The notes under the pieces are model-generated. The model was not told the DNA's origin, ran no database searches, and saw nothing but the letters and a program-made list of their open reading frames with translations. The translations under genes and the position numbers were made by a program. From the NCBI RefSeq assembly GCF_003144315.1, contig NZ_MPDK01000002.1, positions 124,001-188,000 on the forward strand: a DNA stretch of 64,000 nucleotides, written 5' to 3'. Of this stretch, positions 1-7,480 are shown one piece after another. This stretch comes from Sulfoacidibacillus thermotolerans. Its GTDB lineage: Bacteria > Bacillota > Bacilli > Alicyclobacillales > SLC66. The stretch's first letter is position 1. Each line of letters begins with the position of its first letter.

Positions 1-440
1 ATCACAGCATCAAATGTTTGTATGAATTCATCAGACGTTTTTTGCATGGCGTTTTTTTGACGATTTGACGCAACTGCTAATTGGTGAATGCGATCCATCA
101 TTTGGTATTGCTCATTCACTCCTTGAAACATGACCATACCTACTGCCCCGATCACATCATCACCTTTATACATCGGAATGCGATGAACGAGCATTTCGTG
201 ACCATGAATAATTTGAATTTGATCTTTTTCTGCAACTCCCGTTTTTAATACTTCGTGGAGCCGTGTATTTTGAATGACTTCTGTCACATGTCGATGCAGT
301 GCATCTTCTTTGCGCATCCCAAGAAATCGCGCATATGCATCATTTAATTCCACAATCATGCCGTTTGCATCAACCACAACAATTCCTTCATAAACAATTT
401 CCAGCACGGTGCGAAAAATCCGCTCTATCTCTTGCTTCAT
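1..440 (-). CDS. PAS-domain sensory regulator, probable sigma-54 activator (N-terminal part)
   Basis: The window holds only the first ~146 codons; the rest lies beyond position 1. Translation from the ATG at 440 begins MKQEIERIFRTVLEIVYEG and shows one PAS domain (about residues 15-115: GIVVVDANGMIVELNDAY, then a V-GAVGMVMF end strand). This PAS form is typical of Bacillota sigma-54 activators, which carry an AAA+ and a Fis-type HTH domain after it, but neither domain is visible here. The start is supported by a GGAGGTGG ribosome binding site 8-10 nt upstream. The gene is divergent from the dienoyl-CoA reductase at 638 and may control it; that is inference. A PAS histidine kinase is the alternative. 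Confidence 0.75.
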   Translation of the reverse strand, partial: MKQEIERIFRTVLEIVYEGIVVVDANGMIVELNDAYARFLGMRKEDALHRHVTEVIQNTRLHEVLKTGVAEKDQIQIIHGHEMLVHRIPMYKGDDVIGAVGMVMFQGVNEQYQMMDRIHQLAVASNRQKNAMQKTSDEFIQTFDAV

Positions 441-518
441 TGCTGTTGCTCCACCTCCAATCACCACAATCCATCAAAATCTAAACGTTCATCCTCTAGA
501 AAAATTCTATCATGTTAT

Positions 519-554
519 AAAGTAGTTTGCCTTATTCGAACCTAAGACTACTTT
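519..554. repeat. Inverted repeat between divergent genes
   Basis: Perfect 8-bp arms AAAGTAGT (519-526) and ACTACTTT (547-554) enclose 20 nt. It lies in the 197-bp divergent spacer between the PAS regulator and the reductase, upstream of a TATAAT at 596-601. It could be a regulator site or a weak hairpin; the sequence does not decide. Confidence 0.35.
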
Positions 555-637
555 GTTAACAGCAAAAGATTTCCTAAGCTGCCGACATTCAAAGGTATAA
601 TGGAGTTATAACAAAACCTCGCAAGGAGAGTGTAATC

Positions 638-1489
638 ATGTTCCGTCGCGATTTATTGCAAGATAAAGTAGTGGTAATTACTGGAGGGGGTACAGGACTT
701 GGTCGAGCAATTGGCGAAAGATATCTCGAACTCGGCGCAAAGCTTGCCATTGCTAGCCGCCGTGAAGAAGTTCTAGCCAGGGCTGCACAAGAAATGACCG
801 CACAAGGTGGTGAAGTGTTTTACAAGTCCTGTGATGTAAGAGAGGAAAAACAGATTGCAGACTTGTTTGATGCCGTCTTCGCTCATTACGGAAAAGTTGA
901 TATCTTAGTTAACAATGCAGCAGGGAACTTTATTAGCCCTACCGAGCGACTATCCGCGCACGCAGTAGATGCCGTTTTAAAGATTGTATTGCACGGCACC
1001 TTTTATACGACCTTGGAACTTGGGAAACGATGGATAACTAGCGGACAAGGTGGCGTAATGCTAAATATTGTGACTACATACGCTGCTTCAGGAGCGGGTT
1101 CCGGATTTGTGGTTCCTTCTGCTGCAGCCAAAGCTGGCGTATTATCACTCACTCGCTCTCTCGCCGTCGAATGGGCTAAATATGGAATTCGCCAAGTCGC
1201 GATTGCTCCCGGAATGTTCCCTACTGAAGGCGCTTGGTCGCGTCTTGTCCCATCCGATGAGATTGCTGAACGTCTAATGCATCGTGTTCCCTTACGCAGA
1301 GTAGGGAATAAAAGTGAGTTAGCCAATTTAGCTGCATTTTTAGTGTCAGATGAAGCCGGTTACATTAACGGTGAAGTGGTGACAATCGACGGAGGTGAAT
1401 GGTTACAAGGCGCAGGGGAATTTAATGAATTAATCGATTTAAGTGCGCACGATTGGGATCAATTAAGTGCGATGACGCGCAAAAAGTAA
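638..1489 (+). CDS. fadH: 2,4-dienoyl-CoA reductase-type SDR oxidoreductase
   Basis: NADPH-dependent reductase of the short-chain dehydrogenase superfamily, 283 aa. The Rossmann glycine motif TGGGTGLG is at about residues 15-22. NNAAGNFISP (about 91-100) and GSGFVVPSAAAKAG (about 149-162) are close to the signature segments of 2,4-dienoyl-CoA reductases, where the usual SDR Tyr-x3-Lys is modified: here Ser/Ala stand where Tyr is expected, with the Lys kept. The family removes double bonds at even positions during beta-oxidation of unsaturated fatty acids. The start has AAGGAG (about 623) 9-10 nt upstream. It stands alone, with coat genes downstream. Trans-2-enoyl-CoA reductase is the closest alternative. 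Confidence 0.85.
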   Translation: MFRRDLLQDKVVVITGGGTGLGRAIGERYLELGAKLAIASRREEVLARAAQEMTAQGGEVFYKSCDVREEKQIADLFDAVFAHYGKVDILVNNAAGNFISPTERLSAHAVDAVLKIVLHGTFYTTLELGKRWITSGQGGVMLNIVTTYAASGAGSGFVVPSAAAKAGVLSLTRSLAVEWAKYGIRQVAIAPGMFPTEGAWSRLVPSDEIAERLMHRVPLRRVGNKSELANLAAFLVSDEAGYINGEVVTIDGGEWLQGAGEFNELIDLSAHDWDQLSAMTRKK

Positions 1490-1570
1490 TTGTCATGCAA
1501 CAGTATAGAAGGATCTTGCGGGGGCATCTTAAGATTGCGACAGAGCAAGCACAAGGAGGGAACGCAAAAG

Positions 1571-1777
1571 ATGAATTCACAGCGATTAGCTGCGCATGAA
1601 ACACTTGAACTTCACGAATTGCTTGCGAGTACAACAACATCCTATGCAATTTGTAACCTGCTCATGCCATCGGTACAAGATCGCGAATTAGGCGGTTTGC
1701 TTATGCAGCAAGCACAGTCTTGCCAAAGGCATATGATTGATCTACAAAATGCTCTTACCCGCAGTGCATTTAACTAA
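1571..1777 (+). CDS. Small coat F-like protein (CotF N-half)
   Basis: 68 aa, starting at the ATG preceded by AAGGAGGG (about 1553-1560). The N-terminal HETLELHELLAS segment and the later helix with regularly spaced Gln, Met and Leu match the coat F / COG5577 family of Bacillota, whose members bind the spore coat or form short four-helix ferritin-like folds. It has no signal peptide or cysteine cluster; the single Cys residues are scattered. A second coat F-like gene follows 23 bp later, so the two look like a bicistronic unit. Function beyond coat association is unknown. Confidence 0.7.
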   Translation: MNSQRLAAHETLELHELLASTTTSYAICNLLMPSVQDRELGGLLMQQAQSCQRHMIDLQNALTRSAFN

Positions 1778-1800
1778 AGGAGGTTATCCCCCTGGTTACG

Positions 1801-2085
1801 ATGATGGCGAATCCTACAACAATGATCACGGATCAAGTAATCGCTTCCGAATTATTAAATACTTTGAAGGCCTCAATAAAAAATCAAGCGCTCGCTCTAA
1901 CAGAAATTTCCACAACAGACATACGCAATATGATGATGCAACATTTTAACGACACAGTCAATGCACACGGAAGACTTACAGACTTGATGATTCAACGCGG
2001 ATGGTATCAAGCATACAATCCTTCCGCACAAATCCACTCTGATTTACGCAATGCTAGCATGACCCTGCAAACTACACACAGATAA
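1801..2085 (+). CDS. Coat F family protein
   Basis: 94 aa (from ATG 1801), an all-helical coat F-type protein. The stretch from ITDQVIASELLNTLK through LTEISTTDIRNMMMQHF and ending RGWYQAYNP is the usual family pattern, including the C-terminal G-W-Y-x-A-Y-N. The ribosome binding site is unusual. A perfect AAAGGAGG sits at 1776-1783, overlapping the previous stop, 17 nt from ATG 1801 but only 8 nt from an in-frame CTG at 1792. A CTG start, adding three residues, is therefore possible. It probably acts in the spore coat with its upstream partner. A hairpin at 2091 follows. Confidence 0.8.
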   Translation: MMANPTTMITDQVIASELLNTLKASIKNQALALTEISTTDIRNMMMQHFNDTVNAHGRLTDLMIQRGWYQAYNPSAQIHSDLRNASMTLQTTHR

Positions 2086-2090
2086 GTTGG

Positions 2091-2135
2091 ATGCCTGGGA
2101 AAGTCACAGAATTCATGTTGTTTTCCCAGGCATTT
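2091..2135. terminator. Hairpin terminator between convergent genes
   Basis: ATGCCTGGGAAA (2091-2102) pairs with TTTCCCAGGCAT (about 2122-2133), followed by TTTTC. It sits just after the coat F stop and faces the glutaredoxin-like gene on the other strand. Confidence 0.75.
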
Positions 2136-2162
2136 TCAATTCTTCTCGCACACCTTTGCATA

Positions 2163-2417
2163 TTACGAATCTAGCCACCCTGTTTGCGCCAGCAATCGTT
2201 CGATCGCCGCAGGATGATAACCTTGAACAAATTCTCTGCCAATGCGCAACAACGGCGCGGTAAAAGACCCCGTATAGTGAAGCATCTCATCAATCGATCC
2301 AGGATCTCGAAAAACATTCACCTCTTTAAAAGGTAAATGATGATGGGAAAGATACTCTTTCACCATTTTGCATTTTCCTCACTGTGTCGTCGTATAGACA
2401 ACTATCTCTTCACGCAT
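2163..2417 (-). CDS. Glutaredoxin-like protein with in-frame UGA (candidate selenoprotein)
   Basis: Read from the ATG at 2417 (AAGGTG 5-6 nt upstream), the frame gives MREEIVVYTTTQ, then TGA (2381-2379), then GKCKMVKEYLSHHHLPFKEV and onward to a normal TAA: 84 aa if UGA is read as an amino acid. UGA is residue 13 and Cys is residue 16, so the redox motif is U-G-K-C in place of glutaredoxin C-x-x-C. The strand before it (VVYTTT), the cis-Pro loop FTAPLL and the GYHPAAIERLL helix are glutaredoxin features. A bSECIS-like hairpin follows the UGA. Without readthrough only a 67-aa fragment lacking the active site could start at Met18. It lies 54 nt downstream of the sigma-54 activator, on the same strand, and may share its transcript. 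Alternatives are a pseudogene, a sequencing error or UGA decoded as Cys. Confidence 0.7.
2343..2381 (-). promoter_or_regulatory. Candidate bacterial SECIS element with its UGA
   Basis: After UGA (2381-2379) come 12 nt, then the hairpin 2366-2343: AUGG, a bulged U, GAAAG, loop AGUAU, CUUUC, CCAU. That is nine base pairs with one bulged U on the 5' side. The apical loop starts 22 nt after the UGA and has G as its second base. As I recall the published bacterial consensus, it asks for about 16-37 nt and a G in the first two loop positions; the bulged U also recalls the fdhF element. The pairing was read by eye. Confidence 0.6.
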
Positions 2418-2471
2418 CGTTACACCTTCTTTCCCTTGCGCATGAACCTCTATTGATGCGACAATGAGTGG

Positions 2472-4034
2472 TCAATCAGACATCCTATACGTGCGCAAAT
2501 AATTATACAGAGTCGCGCGTGAAATCCCAAGTTCGCGCGCAGCAGCAGCTTTATTGCCATATGTCCGCAATAGCGTATTGCGCAGTGATTCTGGCGTAAT
2601 CCTCTTGTTCCTCTTCCCTCCTTCTTTCTCTTCTTCTCGGGGAAAAGTGTTCGTACTGTGTTTTGAAAGCAAGGGAATGGAGCTTTCACTCTGTTCAAGA
2701 AACTGGGAAGCTTCCCTTGTTCTATACAGATCTTCCTGCCAACCTCGATGTTCACTGCCAGAAAAAACGACTTGCTGTATTTCTGGTGGCAAGTGATGCA
2801 CATGGATGCCATCTTCATCAGCCAAAATCACCAAGCGCTCTACCATATTTTTTAGTTGCCGCACATTCCCAGGCCACGAATAACGGACGAGTGCTAACAT
2901 CACATCTGGATCGAAGTTCGGAATCAATCGGTTATACTGCATTGCAAATTGGTGGGCAAAACGCTGAACAAGCAGAGGAATGTCCTCCATATGTTCTCTT
3001 AGAGGTGGCAAGTCTAGGGAGACCACATTCAAGCGATAATACAAATCCGCACGAAAACGACCGCGCATTACTTCTTCCTGTAAATCGCGATTCGTTGCCG
3101 ATAGGATACGTACATCAAGCGAAATCCCCCGTTCACTGCCAATGCGATACAACATTCGGTCTTCGAGCACACGCAATAATTTGACTTGCAATTCTAAGGG
3201 CAATTCGCCGATTTCATCAAGAAAAATCGTTCCCTTTTGCGCAAGTTCTAATTTCCCAATCTTTCCTTTCCGATCAGCTCCGGTAAAAGTTCCTGGTTGA
3301 TAGCCAAATAACTCACTTTCAAACAATCCTTGTGGAATTGCACCACAGTTTACCGCGATAAAGGGGCCATTAGATTGCTGGCTGGCGCGGTGAATCGCAT
3401 GTGCAAACAACTCTTTGCCAGTACCAGATTCCCCATACAATAGCACCGCAGCATCCGATTTTGCCACACGCTTCGCGATGTGAATCGCCTGTGTGATCGC
3501 TCTTCCGTTCCCAAGAATACTCTCAAAGGGGTCTGCCTCGTCATTTTGCCGCTGCACAGTTTCCTCAAGACTTGCTAATTGGCGATTGGTGTTCATTAAT
3601 TCATCACCCAATCGCACTAAACTTGTGACATCCTGTTCGGTAGCGATTGCACCAACAATTTTACCCTGTATACGAATGGGCGTTGCGTTGATTAACACGT
3701 GCACTAAAGGGCGCGGTTCATGATATAGTTGATGTACTGCGATTCCTTCTTTAAGCACTCTCCCCAAAATTAATGATTTCCAAGGAAATTCTCCAATTGG
3801 CTTTCCAATAATGTCTCTTTCTAAAATTCCGTACAGCCGCTGGGCAACTGAATTCCAATAGCGAACAATTCCATTTGCATCGACAATGGTGACCGCTTCT
3901 TCAACAGTATCTAATAATGTCGATAACATCGCCTCGCCAATTTCAGAGAAAGGTACTCGCTCTCTCTGCCCATGATGCAATTCTGGTAACAACTCTTGAA
4001 TTCCGTTGGGAACGTTTTGATCAAATTCCCCCAT
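2472..4034 (-). CDS. Sigma-54-dependent activator of proline catabolism (PAS-AAA+-HTH)
   Basis: 520 aa from ATG 4034, which has AAAGGCGG 7 nt upstream; an earlier in-frame ATG at 4055 has no such site. Domains in order: a PAS sensor (about residues 30-135, VTIVDANGIVRYWNSVAQRL), a short coiled segment, an AAA+ core (Walker A GESGTGKE at 201-208, Walker B FLDEIGEL near 275) and a Fis-type HTH ending AAARELGISRATLYNYLR. The sigma-54 contact loop reads GTFTGA (248-253) in place of the usual GAFTGA. It resembles RocR-type activators. It is divergent from the proline genes, whose promoter is a -24/-12 site, so control of proline use is a strong inference. The inducer is not visible. Confidence 0.88.
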   Translation of the reverse strand: MGEFDQNVPNGIQELLPELHHGQRERVPFSEIGEAMLSTLLDTVEEAVTIVDANGIVRYWNSVAQRLYGILERDIIGKPIGEFPWKSLILGRVLKEGIAVHQLYHEPRPLVHVLINATPIRIQGKIVGAIATEQDVTSLVRLGDELMNTNRQLASLEETVQRQNDEADPFESILGNGRAITQAIHIAKRVAKSDAAVLLYGESGTGKELFAHAIHRASQQSNGPFIAVNCGAIPQGLFESELFGYQPGTFTGADRKGKIGKLELAQKGTIFLDEIGELPLELQVKLLRVLEDRMLYRIGSERGISLDVRILSATNRDLQEEVMRGRFRADLYYRLNVVSLDLPPLREHMEDIPLLVQRFAHQFAMQYNRLIPNFDPDVMLALVRYSWPGNVRQLKNMVERLVILADEDGIHVHHLPPEIQQVVFSGSEHRGWQEDLYRTREASQFLEQSESSIPLLSKHSTNTFPREEEKEGGKRNKRITPESLRNTLLRTYGNKAAAARELGISRATLYNYLRTYRMSD

Positions 4035-4085
4035 ATCGATTCCGCCTTTGCACATTTACTTAATAGACAAGACTGTAGTTTTTAA

Positions 4086-4103
4086 TTATACACTTTTGTA
4101 TAA
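4086..4103. promoter_or_regulatory. Palindrome, candidate upstream activator site
   Basis: TTATACA (4086-4092), spacer CTTT, TGTATAA (4097-4103): perfect 7-bp arms. It lies about 100 bp upstream of the sigma-54 promoter, where enhancer sites for AAA+ activators are found, and about 50 bp in front of the activator gene itself. Binding is inferred from position only. Confidence 0.4.
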
Positions 4104-4205
4104 CTCCTGCACACAATCATACAGATGTGTTAAAATAATTGTAGTCTATTGCACATAAATCTTATGAACTGCGTATCAGTAAGGAAAACCTGTTGTGTTT
4201 TTTTG

Positions 4206-4221
4206 TGGCATGGTTCTTGCT
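4206..4221 (+). promoter_or_regulatory. Sigma-54 (-24/-12) promoter of the proline operon
   Basis: TGGCATGGTTCTTGCT matches the sigma-54 consensus TGGCAY-R-N4-TTGCW with correct GG-to-GC spacing. Transcription should begin near 4232, which leaves an ATG at 4246 without room for a ribosome binding site and favours the GTG start at 4288 for the dehydrogenase. Confidence 0.88.
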
Positions 4222-4287
4222 TGTATTTGAAATGAGAAGCGCCACATGAGAACCCTCTTGCAGCGCAAGAAAGGAGCATCAGGAACC

Positions 4288-5208
4288 GTGGAACAAGTGA
4301 TGCGCAATGTGCTTTTGTTGATGGCAAAAAACCGCAAAGCAAATCAATTGGCGCGTCGCTATGGATTGCGCCTTGGCGCACAGCGATTTGTCGCTGGTCA
4401 AACGTTAGCGGAAGCCATTTCGACGGTGCAGACACTCAATGCAAAACAACTGCTCGTCACGTTGGATCATCTTGGCGAATCTGTCTTTACAGAGGCGGAA
4501 GCCATACAGTCTGCAGACGCATGTGTACAGACATTAGCGGCTATCTCTGAGCGTGGTGTACGGTCGCACTTATCGATCAAACTCACCCAGTTAGGCATGG
4601 ATTTATCGCGTGATTTATGTAAGGAAAACGTCATTCGCATTCTCGAAGAGGCAAAAAAACACAACAATTTTGTGCGGATCGACATGGAAGATTACGCACA
4701 TAACGAAAAGACCATCGCCCTTTTCCGTGAACTGCATGCGACTTATGGCAATACCGTTGGACTTGTCATCCAAGCCTATTTGTATAAGAGTGAGAAAGAT
4801 GTCGCGCAACTTGGTGAACTTAATGCAAATTTACGCATTGTAAAAGGTGCTTATAAGGAAGATGCGTCTGTTGCATTTCCAAATAAGGCTGACGTAGATA
4901 AAAACTTCCTACATCTCGCTCAGCAACATCTCGCCAATGGTCACTACACGGCAATAGCGACACACGACGAAGCAATCATTGAACAAATGAAACAATTTGT
5001 CGCATCGCAACACATTCCAAAAGACGCTTTTGAGTTTCAAATGTTATATGGGATTCGTCCTCAGTTGCAACAGCAGTTAGCTTTAGAAGGCTATAAGGTG
5101 CGTATTTACGTCCCTTACGGCGATGACTGGTATGCGTATTTTATGCGCCGTCTCGCAGAGCGTCCCGCGAATGTCAGCTTTGTCGTAAAATCTATGATCC
5201 ACGCATAA
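4288..5208 (+). CDS. putB: Proline dehydrogenase (FAD)
   Basis: Oxidises L-proline to 1-pyrroline-5-carboxylate and passes electrons to the quinone pool. 306 aa from GTG 4288 (AAGGAG at 4271-4276), the usual length of the monofunctional Bacillota enzyme. The TIM-barrel landmarks are present: HLSIKLTQLGMDLS, VRIDMEDYAHNEKT, GLVIQAYLY, LRIVKGAYKE, and near the C-terminus FEFQMLYGIRP and VYVPYGDDWYAYFMRRLAERP-type segments that form the proline pocket (Tyr, Arg-Arg). The GTG is chosen because it follows the sigma-54 start site and the ribosome binding site; ATG 4300 is the alternative. The P5C dehydrogenase follows 16 bp later. Confidence 0.95.
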   Translation: MEQVMRNVLLLMAKNRKANQLARRYGLRLGAQRFVAGQTLAEAISTVQTLNAKQLLVTLDHLGESVFTEAEAIQSADACVQTLAAISERGVRSHLSIKLTQLGMDLSRDLCKENVIRILEEAKKHNNFVRIDMEDYAHNEKTIALFRELHATYGNTVGLVIQAYLYKSEKDVAQLGELNANLRIVKGAYKEDASVAFPNKADVDKNFLHLAQQHLANGHYTAIATHDEAIIEQMKQFVASQHIPKDAFEFQMLYGIRPQLQQQLALEGYKVRIYVPYGDDWYAYFMRRLAERPANVSFVVKSMIHA

Positions 5209-5224
5209 GAAAAGGAGGAAATTG

Positions 5225-6775
5225 ATGATGACACTCACACCATTCAAAAATGAACCTTTCGTCGATTTCAGTTTGCCAAAAAACGAACAAGCTATGCGTC
5301 AAGCCATTGAACAAGTTAAAAATCAACTTGGAAAATCCTATCCCCTAGTGATTAACGGGGAAGCGATTTTTACCGAAGAAACTGCCCCTTCTTATAATCC
5401 AGCAAAAAAAGATCAGTTGATCGGCACGGTAAGCCAAGCTGATCGCCAAGCGATTGATCAGGCAATCGCTGCAGCAAGTGAAGCGTTTGAGACTTGGCGC
5501 TATACGCCAGCTGAAGTACGTAGTAGCTACTTACTAAAAGCAGCAGCTGCAATTCGTAGGCGCAAGTTTGAATTTAGTGCATGGATGGTACTTGAAACGG
5601 GGAAGAGTTGGGCTGAGGCAGATGCCGACGTAGCAGAAGCTATTGATTTTATGGAATATTACGCCCGCGAAATGTTGCGTTTAGCAAACCCTGTTGCACT
5701 CGTTCCATACGAAGGTGAATTTAACCGGCAAGTCTATATTCCACTCGGTGTAGGTGTCATTATCCCGCCTTGGAATTTTCCGCTTGCGATCATGGCCGGT
5801 ATGACGACATCAGCGATCGTTACAGGCAACACAGTATTGCTTAAACCATCGCCAAATGCACCTGTTATTGCCGCGAAGTTCGTAGAATTAATGCATGAAC
5901 TCGGACTACCAAAAGGTGTTCTAAACTATGTGCCGGGTCGCCCTGAAGAAATTGGCGATTATATGACCGGTCATCCTTTGACACGGTTTATCTCGTTTAC
6001 AGGCTCGCGTGACGTCGGTTTGCATATTGTCGAACACGCGAATAAGCGCGTCCCAGGTCAAAAATGGATCAAACGCGTCATTGCAGAAATGGGCGGGAAA
6101 GACGGCATTGTCGTCGATCGAGACGCTGATCTTGATGCAGCTGCCGCTGCGATTGTACAATCCGCATTTGGCTTTCAAGGTCAAAAGTGTTCTGCTGCCA
6201 GTCGAGCAATCGTCCATAAAGACGTCTACGATGAAGTTGTACAAAAAGTAGTCGCACTGACGAAATCATTGCCAATGGGAAATCCTGAAGACAATGTCTA
6301 TGTGGGACCTGTCATCGATGAGAAAGCTTTCAAAAAAGTACAGCACTACATCGAAATTGGAAAAACCGAAGCAAAACTTGTCGCTGGCGGAGAAACAGGT
6401 CCAGATCACGGGTTTTTTGTGCAACCTACCATCTTCATTGACGCAAAAACAGACAGCCGGTTGATGCAAGAAGAAATCTTTGGTCCTGTGCTAGGCATCA
6501 TGAAAGCGGACAGTTTTGAGGAAGCCATTGACCTTTTCAATTCCACTGAGTATGGGTTGACAGGCTCTGTATTTAGTCATGACGAAGCACATCTCGCCTA
6601 CGCCAGTGAGCGAATGTTTTGCGGAAACCTCTATTTCAATCGCAAGTGTACAGGTGCACTCGTTGGCGTTCATCCTTTTGGTGGATTCAACATGTCTGGA
6701 ACCGATTCAAAAACAGGAGGTCCAGATTATCTCCAATTGTTTATGCAGGCAAAAGTCGTCTCAGAAAAATTTTAA
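5225..6775 (+). CDS. putC: 1-pyrroline-5-carboxylate dehydrogenase
   Basis: NAD-dependent aldehyde dehydrogenase that turns glutamate semialdehyde into glutamate, the second step of proline and arginine use. 516 aa, the RocA/PutC length. Visible landmarks are the PPWNFPLAI segment, the nucleotide-binding FTGSRDVG, the general base in IAEMGGKDG (Glu288) and the catalytic GQKCSAAS (Cys322), and the late EEIFGPVLG motif. AGGAGG at 5213-5218 serves ATG 5225 (6 nt) or ATG 5228 (9 nt). It is co-transcribed with the proline dehydrogenase from the sigma-54 promoter. No clear terminator is seen before the usp gene. Confidence 0.95.
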   Translation: MMTLTPFKNEPFVDFSLPKNEQAMRQAIEQVKNQLGKSYPLVINGEAIFTEETAPSYNPAKKDQLIGTVSQADRQAIDQAIAAASEAFETWRYTPAEVRSSYLLKAAAAIRRRKFEFSAWMVLETGKSWAEADADVAEAIDFMEYYAREMLRLANPVALVPYEGEFNRQVYIPLGVGVIIPPWNFPLAIMAGMTTSAIVTGNTVLLKPSPNAPVIAAKFVELMHELGLPKGVLNYVPGRPEEIGDYMTGHPLTRFISFTGSRDVGLHIVEHANKRVPGQKWIKRVIAEMGGKDGIVVDRDADLDAAAAAIVQSAFGFQGQKCSAASRAIVHKDVYDEVVQKVVALTKSLPMGNPEDNVYVGPVIDEKAFKKVQHYIEIGKTEAKLVAGGETGPDHGFFVQPTIFIDAKTDSRLMQEEIFGPVLGIMKADSFEEAIDLFNSTEYGLTGSVFSHDEAHLAYASERMFCGNLYFNRKCTGALVGVHPFGGFNMSGTDSKTGGPDYLQLFMQAKVVSEKF

Positions 6776-6890
6776 TCAATCTCCCCTTTTGTCAGACGCC
6801 TTTGATTTTCATCTAGTCAAGGAATAAAAAGTAGCGCATAATGAGAATCGATGAGAACAAAATAGCGATCACACAGTTAGGGGTAGGAAA

Positions 6891-7301
6891 ATGAACGTTC
6901 TGATTGGGTACGACGGCACGGAATCGGCAGATCAAGCACTGCGTTATGCATTGCGGACATTTGCGACAAATGACGCATTACAGGTTCACGTTCTATTTGT
7001 GGAATCAATCCCTTATGTCAATGGAGAGTTTGGTGTTTTACCTGTCCCCTATGACACAGAGAAAAATCGCGAATTGCTCGCAAAGGCAGATCAAATTTGC
7101 CAAGAGTACCACGTGAAGCCTACACTGCAATCCGAAATTGGAGTACCAGCAGACGTAATTCTCGATACAGCAAACAAATTACACGCTGAATTGATTGTGC
7201 TTGGCGCTCATAACAAGGGGGCACTAGAGCGTTTATTGCTTGGAAGTGTCAGTGAAGCAGTTACCCGTCGTGCGCATTGCTCTGTGTTAGTTGTACGCTA
7301 G
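6891..7301 (+). CDS. Universal stress protein (UspA family)
   Basis: 136-aa single-domain UspA fold. It starts MNVLIGYDGTESADQALRYA, giving the first ATP-contacting Asp, and ends with the ATP-binding G-x2-G-x9-G-(S/T) pattern, here GAHNKGALERLLLGSVSEAV, then CSVLVV. Such proteins bind ATP and are induced by stress; their targets are mostly unknown. The ribosome binding site (GGGGTAGG) is weak. It stands alone between the proline operon and the MerR operon, and a strong hairpin follows. Confidence 0.92.
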   Translation: MNVLIGYDGTESADQALRYALRTFATNDALQVHVLFVESIPYVNGEFGVLPVPYDTEKNRELLAKADQICQEYHVKPTLQSEIGVPADVILDTANKLHAELIVLGAHNKGALERLLLGSVSEAVTRRAHCSVLVVR

Positions 7302-7353
7302 TCTTCTTCTAAATGTGGCTAGATTCTCTTATTTTTGGCATGCTGCAAGCCAT

Positions 7354-7404
7354 TTGTGCATAAGAAAGGACCACTGAGTTCAGGTGGTCTTTTCTTATGC
7401 ACAA
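7354..7404. terminator. Long hairpin after the usp gene
   Basis: Bases 7354-7374 pair with 7384-7404 over 21 positions with one G-U, leaving a 9-nt loop. No T-run follows on the plus strand, so termination is likely but not certain. Confidence 0.6.
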
Positions 7405-7427
7405 CATCATTTTACAGCGAAAATAAG

Positions 7428-7456
7428 TTGACGTAAACGTAAATAAAAGATATATT
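7428..7456 (+). promoter_or_regulatory. Promoter and operator-like site of the MerR operon
   Basis: TTGACG (7428-7433), 17 nt, TATATT (7451-7456) is a good sigma-A promoter. The -35 region lies in TTGACGTAAACGTAAA, with two ACGT cores two bases apart. This resembles the sites known for LiuR-like MerR regulators of acyl-CoA metabolism. Autoregulation is inferred. Confidence 0.65.
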
Positions 7457-7480
7457 TCGACTATAAGATAGGAGGGAAAA

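Noticed and set aside
1776-1794. rRNA fragment suggested by AAAGGAGGTTATCC, the complement of the 16S 3' end
   Set aside because: It is a long Shine-Dalgarno sequence in front of a coat gene, with no other rRNA sequence near.
2163-2366. 67-aa protein from Met18 as the real product
   Set aside because: It would lack the redox motif and first strand, and it has no ribosome binding site; upstream codons match glutaredoxin through the UGA.
4246-4287. ATG 4246 as the start of proline dehydrogenase
   Set aside because: It lies about 14 nt from the expected sigma-54 start point and has no ribosome binding site.
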